From Zygophlyctis sp. KS116 (taxonomy: Eukaryota > Chytridiomycota): a stretch of DNA of 21,834 bases. Below the pieces are notes generated by a model. That model had not been told where the DNA came from. It saw nothing but the letters and a program-made list of their open reading frames with translations, and ran no database searches. The stretch covers positions 1 to 21,834 of the forward strand of contig BAAFSQ010000170.1 of NCBI GenBank assembly GCA_054661495.1, read 5' to 3'. Position 1 is the first letter of the stretch, and each line of letters opens with the position of its first letter. The position numbers and the translations under genes were made by a program. Shown here piece after piece: positions 1-9,456 of this stretch.

Positions 1-258
1 CAAAACTATTTTCTGGAAAATCTCTGCATCATGACTTGGATGAGATTTCAAAGATTTCTGAATTAAGTGAAATTAATACTTTTGTAGACAAGTGGAGTCA
101 AGCATGGAATTGTAAGCTAGCATGGCGATCTGCACTCATGGTTGAACGTGGTTTCAACTCTTGAAGCTTGTCTAAAAAGTCTGGATTTATTACTTCCTGA
201 GGACGTTTTCAAAACAAAAAAATCGCGTTTGAAAATTTTATCGAAAGATGCAAGATGA
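1..258 (+). CDS. 3' end of an unidentified protein gene (partial, cut by window edge)
   Basis: Two protein-like stretches lie here in different frames. Bases 3-83 (frame 3) read as a hydrophilic segment rich in Ser, Glu and Ile. Bases 121-258 (frame 1) read as a segment containing SLDLLLPEDVFKTKKSRLK and end at a TGA at 256-258. A GT-AG intron would join them: 84-120 (37 nt) and 112-166 (55 nt) both keep the frame, and neither matches the 24-28 nt norm here. Without splicing the frame-3 reading stops at 162-164. I do not recognise the protein. Its stop overlaps the first possible SET2 start codon (248) by 11 bases. Exon structure is uncertain; the gene could also be a short unspliced tail ending at 164. 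Confidence 0.35.
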
Positions 259-2846
259 GATTTTGGTCTCTGAGTTATCTATAGAACAATACAACTCGGA
301 ACTTGTAATGAAGGAAAATGATGTGATGGAAAGTAATCAAGAGGAAGATGCTGCTAAAATGGAAATTCAAAACTTGACTGATATAACAGAATTTAAAAGC
401 ATCCAAGGAGAACCTGATCAAGTCTGTGAAAGTTTAGAAATACTATCATTAATCCAATCAAGATACATACATATACTATCAAATGAATTTAAGGGGAATG
501 CATCAGGGAAAATAGGAAAGGCAGAGGCGATGATTTGTGATTGTGTTTATGATAAAGGTTACTAATTACAGTTTACTCTTTTAGATCAAGATTACAAGTA
601 TTCAGCCTGTGGGTATTGGTCAGATTGTATTAATAGGTCATTGTGTATTGAATGTAGTATAGAAACTTGTCCGGTAGAGTCGCGTTGTCAAAATAGGAGG
701 TAGCTTTAAGATTTTAATCAGTAGATTTCAACTAAGACAAAATGCTAAAATGCATGTATTTGATGCAGGAAAAAAAGGTTTAGGTTTGAGGTTGCTTGAA
801 GGAATTGCAAAGGATGATTTCATTATTGAATATACTGGAGAGGTGATATCAGAGGCGCAATTTCAAAAGAGGAAAAAAGAATACTCAAAGAGTGGTGTAC
901 AACATTTTTATTTTATGGGCCTTCAGAATAATGAAGTAATTTTAGATTATCTTAGTAAAAGTATGTAGATGCCCAGAAAAAAGGAAATATTTCACGCTTT
1001 ATGAACCATTCTTGTAATCCAAATTGTGTTTTACAAAAATGGGTGGTTGGTAATAGAATGAGAATGGGAATTTTCGCGTTGAAGGATATTCCTGCTGGAA
1101 CAGAATTGACATTTGATTATAATTTTGAAGTTTATGGGTATTTTGTCTTTGTTAATAGTAAGGCAAGAGGCTCAAGTTTGTTATTGTGAAGAAGAATGCT
1201 GCAAAGGATACATTGGAGGGGATAATAAATCAAAAGATGCTGGTCAGTTAGTATCTTCTGATGAGGAAGATGAATGTATTTTTTAAACAATTAATTTTAG
1301 TCAATGAAGATGATTTGTCAGAACTTCATAAGGATGGAAAGGAAAAACAAGATTTAAAGGGAAACGATTTGTATACCCCGCAAGATGTGTTATTACTTGT
1401 GCAGAAAATTAGAATTTATTCTTACAGCTCGAAAAAAATCTCCAAGCTGTTGAAAAGACTTTTGGTAATAATTGAATGCTTATTTTTAGAAAACAGAAAA
1501 TACTTCTGCACTCAGAATATTTGTTCAAAAATGTGGAATTTCAATCTTAACTTCAGTTCTAAGTCTTTACTATAAAGATCCAACCAATGTTGAAATTTTA
1601 TTGATGGTATTCTATGATATTATCTTATTCTAGATTCTTCAAACCTTACGTAGACTTCCAATTGCAACAAAAAACCCAGTCGAAAAAGTGGAATTACTAA
1701 TAGATGAATTAATTTCATTTGCAAGTGCAGAAGTTATTCCGTTTGCGCAAGAAGTAATTTTTGAAATTTCTTATAATAGCTTAAAAATTCATGGAAAGAT
1801 TTGCCAAAGGTGTATAAAATCCCAAAGAGAGATTCAATTGCAAAAGACACAGATATGATAAAGTCTCCATCAGTTTCTAGCTCAAAGGATAAAACTTGGG
1901 AGAAAGACATTACCCCGATCATCCCGGTTTTCGCTAGTCGTCTTAGTGCTGATTCTAATGGGGATACATTCCGTTACATTCATATATCCAAAAATCAATA
2001 TGCTGGGGATATAGATAGTAGCGAGCAGTCAACAGATCGGAGAAGACCTCGTTCGCCTTCTCGTCACAAAAATGAGAAATATTTCGACTCTTCTTATTCA
2101 CATAGGAGAAGTAACTCTTCTTCAAGTAGTTCATGTAGCTCCTCACGCTCAATGAGCCAATCCAGATCCAGATCAAACTCAAGGAATAGAAACAATAATT
2201 ATGGGCGTGCATACTCAAGATCGAAGTCTCCTAGTCAAGGAAAAGTGCCCCATTATTTTAATGACATTGAAATGGAAGACCAGCCCTCAGTACCTCCTAT
2301 TCCCGCTAAACAGTATATCGAATACGAATTCTATGAATTTGACGATGAAAAGGATGAAGATTTGGAAGTAAAAACCCCATTCGTCGATAATATGTCTCCG
2401 GCTGATTTGAAAAAACTCAAGACAGAGGTAGTGTAAATTTTTTTAAATGTAATTAGATATCTGCTATCATTGTAAAGTCTCTATCGAAATATAAGTTTAA
2501 GACTGATGAAAAATTCAAAGAATTAGCCAAAGCCGTATGTTTTGATTTCTAATAAAAACAGTTGACTGAAACTATGATGGATAAGGAGCGACGTTCACGA
2601 GGCTCAAAGATATTTGAAGGGATTAATGAAAAAACAAAAAATGGTATCAAAAAATGGCTTCACAAGTATATGAAAAAGAAGGGATTCAAGCACAAATCAT
2701 CCGTGTCAAAAAGTGGAAGCAAGAAAAAGTCAAAATCTGATCACAGTAAAGCTCATAGGGAGCACAAGAAACATTCCCGCTCTAGCAATGGCAAATCTAC
2801 AATGATTACGGACCAGAAAATCAGACCTGCTGAAGTATCAAATTAA
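248..2846 (+). CDS. SET2: Histone H3 lysine-36 methyltransferase Set2, with SRI domain
   Basis: Eleven exons: 248-557, 585-699, 725-935, 962-1137, 1163-1275, 1301-1464, 1490-1606, 1634-1753, 1780-2430, 2457-2534, 2562-2846, giving 779 residues. The ten introns are 25-27 nt. Domains in order: cysteine-rich AWS (about 96-142); SET (about 143-265) with NHSCNPN near residue 227 and FDYNF; post-SET with [10 protein letters not shown] (about 277-286); a TFIIS-N/LW-like helical region ending [12 protein letters not shown] (about 340-455); an Arg/Ser-rich tract (about 520-595); and an SRI domain (about 648-728). In the family, Set2 rides on the phosphorylated RNA polymerase II tail through SRI and methylates H3K36 during elongation. 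I see no WW domain. The intron 936-961 was chosen because it restores the SET motif [10 protein letters not shown]. Translation could start at 248 or at the in-frame ATG at 308, which would avoid overlap with the upstream gene. The stop is 24 bp from the convergent ARP4 stop. Confidence 0.93.
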
Positions 2847-2870
2847 TTTGTGTGTATTTTATTTTTAGAA

Positions 2871-4147
2871 TTAGTGAAGTTTCTTTTCAACAGCTGTTCC
2901 CATTTCTTCATATTGTTGCTTTGATATCCACAACTGATGGAACGTTCCTAGAGATGAAAGGATAGAACCTCCAATCCAAGCACCAAACTTCCTTTCAACA
3001 GATGATCCTGGGGCATGAACTTTAATTTTTGCCTATATATTATCAATTTTAAAAATACCCCTGGAATTCCAGAATAGAGTTCATTATAAATTCTATCGCC
3101 AAAGCCAGGCATCAGTGTAGTACCACCCATTAATACAATATTAGACAATAATAGACTTCTTAAATCAATATCTACGTTATTCAATGCTGAACGAATCAAA
3201 TGAATCAATGGAGCATGACTTGGAGCAGTTGCAGGATCTTCTTCTGAAGACCTAATTATATATCTAGGATCAAAGAGTCCTTCCACAAGTCTAAATCTTT
3301 CAATTCGATAAGCATTATTATAACCATTTGGAAATTCATAATTTTTTGTAGCCTTCTTTATCAAATGATTTGGATTAAAAGGACCTTCAGACACTGCACA
3401 AACTGTTTCTTTAAAATCATCCACAGTTTTGTAAGTCTGTAAATCATGAAAAGAGTCTGAAGTTTGAGATCTCCTATTTGGATATTCCTTGTAAACTGGA
3501 GGTAGCGCCGAATCGACAGGTGACTTTGAAGAAACAAGATATTGGGGAACAATTCGTACTTTTGACTTTTCAAAATGCCTAATTATCTGTTCTGATACAA
3601 AATCTCCTCCTACAGCCTGAAACTGTACCCCCTTCTTTAATACATAACCATCATGAACAGGAACTACTGAAGTTTTTGAAGATCCAACATCAATAATTAA
3701 GGCAGTAGATTTTCCAACAGAGAATGCTGATAATACAGACGATCTAGCTAAAAACATTCCTGGTAATTTAAACTTTTCAAAGCCCAATTCCAGTATTTTT
3801 TCCCGAGATTCTTTTGAATTCCATTCAGGATCGGAGAGAATGAGCGGAACCTGTTCAGACTGTAGCCCCAAATCTTTAAAACAAGTTTCCCATAGACTCT
3901 CATAACCATCCCAATCCACAACCACCCCCTGATTAACAACGCTCGACACCTCCATTCCCATTCTCCAATGGTGCACAGCGTCGCCTGTTAATTTCTTATT
4001 CCCAACTGATGCAGTCTTTGAAGCAAATACTCTTCTAGGAACATCCTCACCAGAATAGCCAGCCTTGACTGTACTTGAGCCTACGTCCATGACAACAGCA
4101 GACACTTCATCGCCGCCATAAACCATTGGATGAACCATTTTTACCAA
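2871..4147 (-). CDS. ARP4: Actin-related protein 4 (Arp4/BAF53 family), chromatin remodelling subunit
   Basis: Two exons on the minus strand, 4147-3059 and 3032-2871, separated by a 26-nt intron (3033-3058), encode 416 residues, close to human BAF53a and shorter than yeast Arp4. The N-terminus carries the Arp4 signature [16 protein letters not shown] followed by [10 protein letters not shown]. Downstream are the second phosphate-loop-like [15 protein letters not shown] and a [12 protein letters not shown] segment. Splicing restores the actin-fold C-terminus [17 protein letters not shown], whereas the unspliced frame leaves the family profile at the intron. Arp4 is a shared subunit of the NuA4, SWR1 and INO80 complexes and binds nucleosomes and actin in the nucleus. 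A second ATG at 4138 could also serve as start. The gene is head-to-head with RPA49 across 124 bp. Confidence 0.93.
3033..3058 (-). other. 26-nt spliceosomal intron in ARP4 (type example)
   Basis: On the minus strand it begins GTATTTTT and ends ATATATAG, with only A/T-rich sequence between. Removing it joins GIPG to [19 protein letters not shown], which matches the conserved actin C-terminus. Left in place it shifts the frame. It typifies the intron class of this window. Confidence 0.9.
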
Positions 4148-4271
4148 CTAGGTTTCTGACTCTAAACCTTGTCAGCAATGTCAAATTTGGAAAAACCCCT
4201 TATGTCTATAAACCTAGTCAGCAATCTCTTATTTTTCCTTTCTAGGAATATGTCTCTAAACCTAGTCAACA
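4148..4271. promoter_or_regulatory. Divergent ARP4/RPA49 promoter region
   Basis: This 124-bp spacer lies between the two start codons of head-to-head genes, so both promoters must overlap in it or extend into the coding regions. It is mostly filled by the 46-48 bp repeat described separately. I see no clear TATA box. The upstream ATG at 4178 opens an out-of-frame reading that runs past the RPA49 start. Confidence 0.5.
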
Positions 4272-4289
4272 ATGTCAAATTTGGAAAAA
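4161..4289 (+). repeat. Diverged 46-48 bp direct repeat across the ARP4/RPA49 promoter and RPA49 start
   Basis: A core resembling TAAACCTAGTCAGCAAT occurs three times, with its AAACC at 4164, 4210 and 4258, i.e. spaced 46 and 48 bp. Copies one (4161-4195) and three (4255-4289) are nearly identical over 35 bp and both include ATGTCAAATTTGGAAAAA. In copy three this is the RPA49 start codon (4272). In copy one it is an upstream ATG (4178) in another frame. Confidence 0.8.
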
Positions 4290-5382
4290 ATGCAAGCTTC
4301 GCTCTCAACTTCTGCCAAGCCTGTATTCCTCTGCTACAGTAATCTGGACCCCCCAAAAGACGCTGGATTTGATTTATACTCTAAAGGAGAAAAAAAAATT
4401 CTAAATTTTTCTAATAAAGTCTTGGAATTCTCTGGATCTCCAGCAGATGGATTCTCTAAATATCTGATTGGAGTTAAAGATGGAAATTCAGTCTTGTTAA
4501 AGGAATTTATTCCAGTAGAAATTTCAGGAAAACTTATAATGAAATCTGAAAGGAAAAGAATTTTGAAATCTTTAGACTCTAGAAATTCTTTAGGAGAAGA
4601 ATTTGGGTCTAAAAAGAAGAAGAAGGAAATCAAATCTAAAGAAATCAATAAAGTAAATTCAGTACTAGGAATAGATAATATTGCTATAGAAATTAAGGAA
4701 TCTTCACCAATGTCTTCACCCAGTCAACAAACATATTCTCTATTGACTCCTGATACTACTGCTTCTAGAAGGGAACAGGTGTATGATTTGTGGCATGTTT
4801 TACCAAGAGGGGATTATAATAGTCTGGAAATTAATTATTTAATGAAAAAGAGTATAGAAGATTTAAAGAGTGAATTAGAGCCTCTAAAGTATACTTTTTA
4901 TAAATTAAAAATCTAGGTTAACATCATATGTTTTAAAAAAGTTGTCAAGTTCAATTGTTGAAAAAGACGAAAAAACTTTCAAGATGGGACTATATATAGG
5001 ATTTTTAATGAAATTTTATAGACTAAGGGATAGAGAAATTAATCCAGAAACTTTAGGATCAGCTGGATTATTAGGAGCATCTCCAGAAATTATTGATACT
5101 TTTATAAACAAGTATACAGAATATTCAGTTTTTAATGGATCCATAAAATATAGAAGTTCTAGTCAGTTAAAAGATAGAATTTTAGCTTCTATAGCTGTAA
5201 TTTCTCAACATTTGGATGATTTTAACACTGATATAAATCAATTAATTAGTGATTTGGGAATTTCAGTCACAAAAATGGTTAAAATTTACAAGGAATTAGG
5301 AATTAGAATTCAAGTCGTTAAAAAGTCTAAAATGGCTATTTTAACTCTTCCTTTAGTATTTGCAAGCCCCAAAAAATATTAG
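4272..5382 (+). CDS. RPA49: RNA polymerase I subunit A49 (Rpa49/POLR1E)
   Basis: Two exons, 4272-4888 and 4917-5382, with a 28-nt intron, encode 360 residues (yeast Rpa49 has 415). The N-terminal dimerisation region shows GFDLYSKG, YLIGVKDGNSVLLKEF and the family hallmark RNSLGEEFGSKKKKKEI. The C-terminal half is the tandem winged-helix region, with GLLGASPEIIDTFINKY and ILASIAVISQHLDDFNTDI. In yeast the A49/A34.5 heterodimer binds Pol I on rDNA in the nucleolus and supports initiation and elongation. The splice joins PLK to LTSYVLKKL in frame. The 5' end sits in a local repeat that duplicates the start codon out of frame, so initiation context is unusual. Its TAG stop overlaps the snurportin stop on the other strand. 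Confidence 0.92.
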
Positions 5383-6071
5383 AATTCACATAATTTCCAG
5401 AGATTTTTAGGTATACTATGTGCAAAATTTGATTCTCTTCCAGAAATATAGTATGAGTGTTTATGATACGCCAATAACCCATCAAAATTTGGATTATTCA
5501 TCCAATCATTTAAAATATTTTTCCAATTTTCATCATTTCCATCTATTCTAGGCAACAGATTAAATGAATATTCATTTGCCAGCGCAACTTTTGACATTTC
5601 AGGCTCTAAGCAGGAACTTAACCAATGACTTCTAAATTCAGCTTCGCAATCAAAAAATTGACAATCTTTCCAGACTAAAACATCTAGAACCCAAAACATA
5701 TTATTCAGAAAGAATGCATCAAGTATACATCCAAATACCTTATCAGATGAAGCATAAGACCCATTTGGAAGCATTGATTTGAATGAAAACTTTAAGTCTA
5801 TTGCTCGAGTAGCCTGATCAGCAGAAGAAACAAGCGTTTGCTTTGACCCGAAAAGATGAGGAAGCCAGATATAGTCTGATCTCCCTTGGACAAGAGCGGC
5901 CAAGTCTTTTTGAATGACTGGACTTGAAATCATTAATTTAAAATCAGACTCTTCAATTATTGTCCTCCCTAAATTTAATTGCATGGAGCGATTCTTTTTG
6001 AAAACATCAGTTTTAAAGAATGATCTGGATTTGATTCTGTCTGTTGGATCTTTTAGATTGAGAAATGTCAT
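5379..6071 (-). CDS. SNUPN: Snurportin-1-like m3G-cap-binding snRNP import adaptor
   Basis: A single exon encodes 230 residues. The central and C-terminal parts match the snurportin cap-binding domain: FGCILDAFF, FWVLDVLVWKDCQFFDCEAE followed by FRSHWL, and FDGLLAYHKHSYYISGRE. In animals snurportin binds the trimethylguanosine cap of U snRNAs and carries snRNPs into the nucleus through importin-beta. The human protein is about 360 residues with an N-terminal importin-beta-binding segment. Here the N-terminus is only a short basic stretch (DRIKSRSFFKTDVFKKNR), so the import signal may be reduced or divergent. I found no convincing upstream exon in the 71 bp before the start. It is head-to-head with the PHD gene and convergent with RPA49. 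Confidence 0.82.
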   Translation of the reverse strand: MTFLNLKDPTDRIKSRSFFKTDVFKKNRSMQLNLGRTIIEESDFKLMISSPVIQKDLAALVQGRSDYIWLPHLFGSKQTLVSSADQATRAIDLKFSFKSMLPNGSYASSDKVFGCILDAFFLNNMFWVLDVLVWKDCQFFDCEAEFRSHWLSSCLEPEMSKVALANEYSFNLLPRIDGNDENWKNILNDWMNNPNFDGLLAYHKHSYYISGRESNFAHSIPKNLWKLCEF

Positions 6072-6142
6072 TTCAACTGATGCAATAAAATTTTGTTGTA
6101 CCAGATTCCGTTTAAAAATTTTTGTTGCACTGCCGTTGGAGA

Positions 6143-6857
6143 ATGGGAATGGGACAAAGTAGAGTGGCAGAGTTTATGAGATACTCTGTAAGACCCACAA
6201 TGTATGAAAATGAAAAACACTGGTGTCGTTATGTAATTTCTGTATTTTAAATTAAAGTGTGGCTCAAAATCTAATCTGACAGTTGGTCCTTGGGGATCTA
6301 AAACAATTTGCTCTTTTAACTGTTCTAAAGCCTTAAATTTAGATAGTTTACCGGATCTTATTAGACCGATTTCGCAACAATTCTGTCATTCTTGTAAATC
6401 TAATTCTGCTTGCTCTTCAAATCCAATCTTTCAATGTGATGGATGTCCTAAAGCTGTTCATTTAAAATGTTTTAATGGTCAAATTCCAAAAGATTTATCT
6501 AAATCATCAAAAAAAAGATGGTTTTGTTCAGTAGATTGTAATCCTGATGGTCAATTAACCAGAAAATCAAGTAGAAAATCAATTAGAAAAACTAGTACAA
6601 TACAAGTAGTTGATTCAAAGAGGAGAAAGACTACTCCCTCAACTCCTCCTCCTGATGATTATAATATACCAAAGTTTGTTAAAAAAGGTGGATATCTACT
6701 TAAATAATTATTAGAGATTTTTACTCCAAATTGGAAAATAATAGTTCCTAAAAGCATCAGAGGAAGGAAACGATTAGCAAAAGAAGATATTTCAGATAAA
6801 ATCTTTATTGATCGTCATGCTAGATGTGAAGATTTGGAAAGGATGTTCGGACACTAA
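6143..6857 (+). CDS. Zinc-finger protein with a GATA-like finger and a PHD finger
   Basis: Three exons, 6143-6232, 6258-6687 and 6715-6857, with introns of 25 and 27 nt, encode 220 residues. Residues 28-52 form C-x2-C-x16-C-x3-C with GPWG between the pairs, close to but not exactly a GATA or treble-clef finger. Residues 73 to about 120 form a C4HC3 PHD finger: C-x2-C, then C-x2-C at 90-93, His98, Cys101, then RWFCSVDC. A basic Ser/Thr/Pro-rich linker follows, then a short tail, KFVKKEIFTPNWK, ending MFGH. PHD fingers usually read histone H3 tails, so a chromatin role is likely, but I cannot name an orthologue. A second in-frame ATG at 6149 could be the start. The stop lies 15 bp before the RAD54 ATG on the same strand. 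Confidence 0.75.
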
Positions 6858-6872
6858 TAAATTAATTCTGAA

Positions 6873-9420
6873 ATGAAACGTAAAATAACTCTTGAGACTT
6901 GTGAATCTGATTCTACAGATTCAAAGGAGGATCTAAGTCAGAAAATTAAATCTATGGATTTACAGGCTGATGATTCAGACTATTGTGAGGAACAAGATCA
7001 AGAAAACTCTGATTCTTCTCAGCCGAAAACTGTGAAAAGCTCTTTAAAACTCAATAGTAATCTTGGAACAAAAGCATTGGGGATGTCTCGTAGATTCATT
7101 CCAATAATAAGAGATCAAACGTTTAAGCCATTGCCAAGAGTTGGCATAAAATCAACTGGGATACAACAGACAAATATATTAAAACCATTCTCTATTCCTA
7201 AATTCACTGCTGGAAGATCTCATTTGGCTGGTGGAGTCAGGTATGGTAACACGCTTGGGATGCGAAGAAGTGCTATTCAAAGAAGAGGTCCGCTGCATGA
7301 TCCAGAAGAAGAAGGGGCTATTGTGTTATATATTCCAAAGGTTATATTGTCTGTTGCACAACAGTTTTCTATGACTTTTAAAAAGGATTCTAATGAACCT
7401 GAAGGAGAAGTTCATGTCGTAATCGATCCGATCTTGGGTAAAGTACTTAGGCCGCATCAAATTGAGGTAGAATAAAGATATTTTATAAATAGGGAGTTCG
7501 TTTTCTATATGAATGCGTCAATGGATTTACTGCACCTGATATGTTTGGATGTATAATGGCTGATGAAATGGTATTTTCTAATTTTCTAAAGATTATAGGG
7601 ACTTGGTAAAACATTACAATGGTACAATTATTGAACTGACTTTAAAGTATTGCGCTTCTTTGGACACTTTTAACACAATCTCCACATCCAGGAAAATCAA
7701 CGATTGAAAAAGCAATTATTGTTTGTCCTTCTTCTCTAGTTAAAAATTGGGGAAATGAGCTAAAGAAATGGCTTGGGGAGAATCGAATTCGTAATTATTC
7801 TCTAATTAATTAAAGGTCCTTATTCTTGTGATGGAAAAGGGACAAAGGATCAGACTATTAAAGATCTCGAACAATTTGTTTCGGCTAAAGGGAGGGGAAT
7901 AGTGAATTCAGTTTTGATTATTTCTTATGAAACACTTCGCATATACACAACTATACTAATTAAAACTGAAATTGGCCTGATTCTTTGCGATGAAGGACAT
8001 AGACTAAAGAATGCTGATTCTTTAACATATCAGACATTGAATTCACTGAATGCAAAAAGGCGTGTTATTCTTTCAGGAACGCCCATTCAAAATGATTTAA
8101 CTGAATACTTTAGTTTGCTTAGTTTTGCAATTCCTAATGTATTGGGTACTGTGCCTGAATTTAGGAAAACGTTTGAAATCCCTATTTTAAGAGGAAGAGA
8201 TGCGGATGCTTCTGATAAGGAAAGGAAAGAGAGCGAAGGGAAACTCTCTGAATTATTGGCGATTGCAAACAAATTCATCATACGAAGAACTGCTGAACTT
8301 CTTACAAAGTATCTTCCAGTCAAGTACGAATATGTAGTATTTTGTAAATTACAAGCTGATCAGCTGGAAGCTTATAAAATGATTTCAACTTCAAAGGAAT
8401 TCACGTCTGTAACTACTCCTCTACAAGTTATAACAATTCTTAAAAAACTCTGCAATCATCCCACTCTTTTGCGTGAAAAGGATATTGGTGATCTTATTGA
8501 AATTCCTAAATATAATGAACGTATTCCGCAAGCCGACCTTTCAGGCAAGATGGGTCTTTTAGATAAAATGCTGATTCGTCTTAGGTAATATCTCATAATT
8601 AAATCATAGAAAAACCACATCTGATAAAATTGTATTAATTTCCAATTATACACAAACGTTGGAGTAAATCGTCTATATTAATCTTTAGTTTTATGGAAGC
8701 GCTTTGTAGACTAAGACAATATGGAGTTTGCAGATTAGATGGTACCATGACAGTTCAGAAAAGACAGAAGCTTGTAGATAGATTCAATGATCCTTTTGGT
8801 ACGGATTTTGTATTTCTATTATCATCCAAAGCTGGAGGATGCGGCATTAATCTTATTGGAGCCAACCGCCTGATATTATTTGATCCTGATTGGAACCCAG
8901 CCTCTGATGCTCAAGCTCTTGCTCGTGTCTGGAGGGACGGCCAAAAAAAGATGTAAATAATCCATAATAACTCTAGGTGTTTTATTTACCGCTTTATATC
9001 CACCGGTACTATAGAAGAAAAGATATTTCAAAGACAAGCGCATAAACAAAGTCTTAGTTCATGTGTAGTAGATGAAGAACAAGATGTAGAACGGCATTTT
9101 TCTTTGGAATCTCTAAGAGATTTATTTCAACTAAAAGAAAACACGCTCTGTGATACTCACGACACCTTCAAATGCAAACGCTGTAAAGATGGAAAACAGT
9201 TTATAAGACCACCTGAAGGAACAATCAATACTGGAGCTACAGCGGCAGACACATCTACATGGAGCCATTTCAGTCAGATTGAGCTTTCTAAAGTGTATGA
9301 TCCAGTCTTAAAGGAAGAATCTATGAATGATTCAACTGTAACTTTTGTATTTCAAAACAAGGTATTTATTTTCAAAGTTTACAATAGTCGCATGATCAGC
9401 AAATTGTAAAGTTGAAGTAA
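6873..9420 (+). CDS. RAD54: DNA repair and recombination ATPase Rad54 (Swi2/Snf2 family)
   Basis: Nine exons, 6873-7466, 7493-7570, 7599-7621, 7648-7790, 7816-8584, 8610-8663, 8689-8952, 8977-9361 and 9388-9420, encode 780 residues; the eight introns are 24-28 nt. The N-terminus is acidic and Ser-rich, followed by the Rad54 segment ending [16 protein letters not shown]. ATPase motifs are DEMGLGKT (split by the intron 7571-7598), DEGH near residue 338, SGTPIQND, the helicase C-terminal [31 protein letters not shown], and [19 protein letters not shown]-terminal cysteine-rich segment with [10 protein letters not shown] follows. Rad54 is a dsDNA translocase that works with Rad51 in homologous recombination. 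The presumed final exon is only 33 nt; the intron 9362-9387 changes the tail from a read-through of 16 residues to [10 protein letters not shown]. Confidence 0.95.
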
Positions 9421-9456
9421 TCATTAAGTCACCGTGCCCTAATTTTAACTGGTGAA

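Noticed and set aside
700-721. A 22-nt SET2 intron ending at the nearer CAG
   Set aside because: It keeps the frame but adds a residue in the AWS motif; the 25-nt form gives CQNRRF as in the family.
955-968. A 14-nt GT-AG intron in the SET domain of SET2
   Set aside because: It would keep the frame, but the 26-nt intron 936-961 also does and restores the canonical [10 protein letters not shown] block, so the shorter one is unnecessary.
1399-1427. A 29-nt intron in the SET2 TFIIS-like region
   Set aside because: Its removal puts the next exon out of frame with the conserved segment after 1490; the unspliced frame through 1301-1464 fits.
1734-2218. Minus-strand frames under SET2 exon 9
   Set aside because: They arise from the complement of Ser/Arg codons and the A/T-rich sequence; SET2 explains the region.
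3361-3939. Minus-strand frames inside ARP4 coding sequence
   Set aside because: They are shifted shadows of the ARP4 exon with no recognisable protein character.
8658-8688. A 31-nt RAD54 intron
   Set aside because: A donor at 8664 gives a 25-nt intron and the conserved NYTQTLDFMEALC, which is the better match.
248-9420. Alternative genetic code with in-frame TAA or TAG read as amino acids
   Set aside because: In-frame stops inside genes fall in short introns with GT-AG borders, and genes end in ordinary TAA, TAG or TGA at conserved C-termini.
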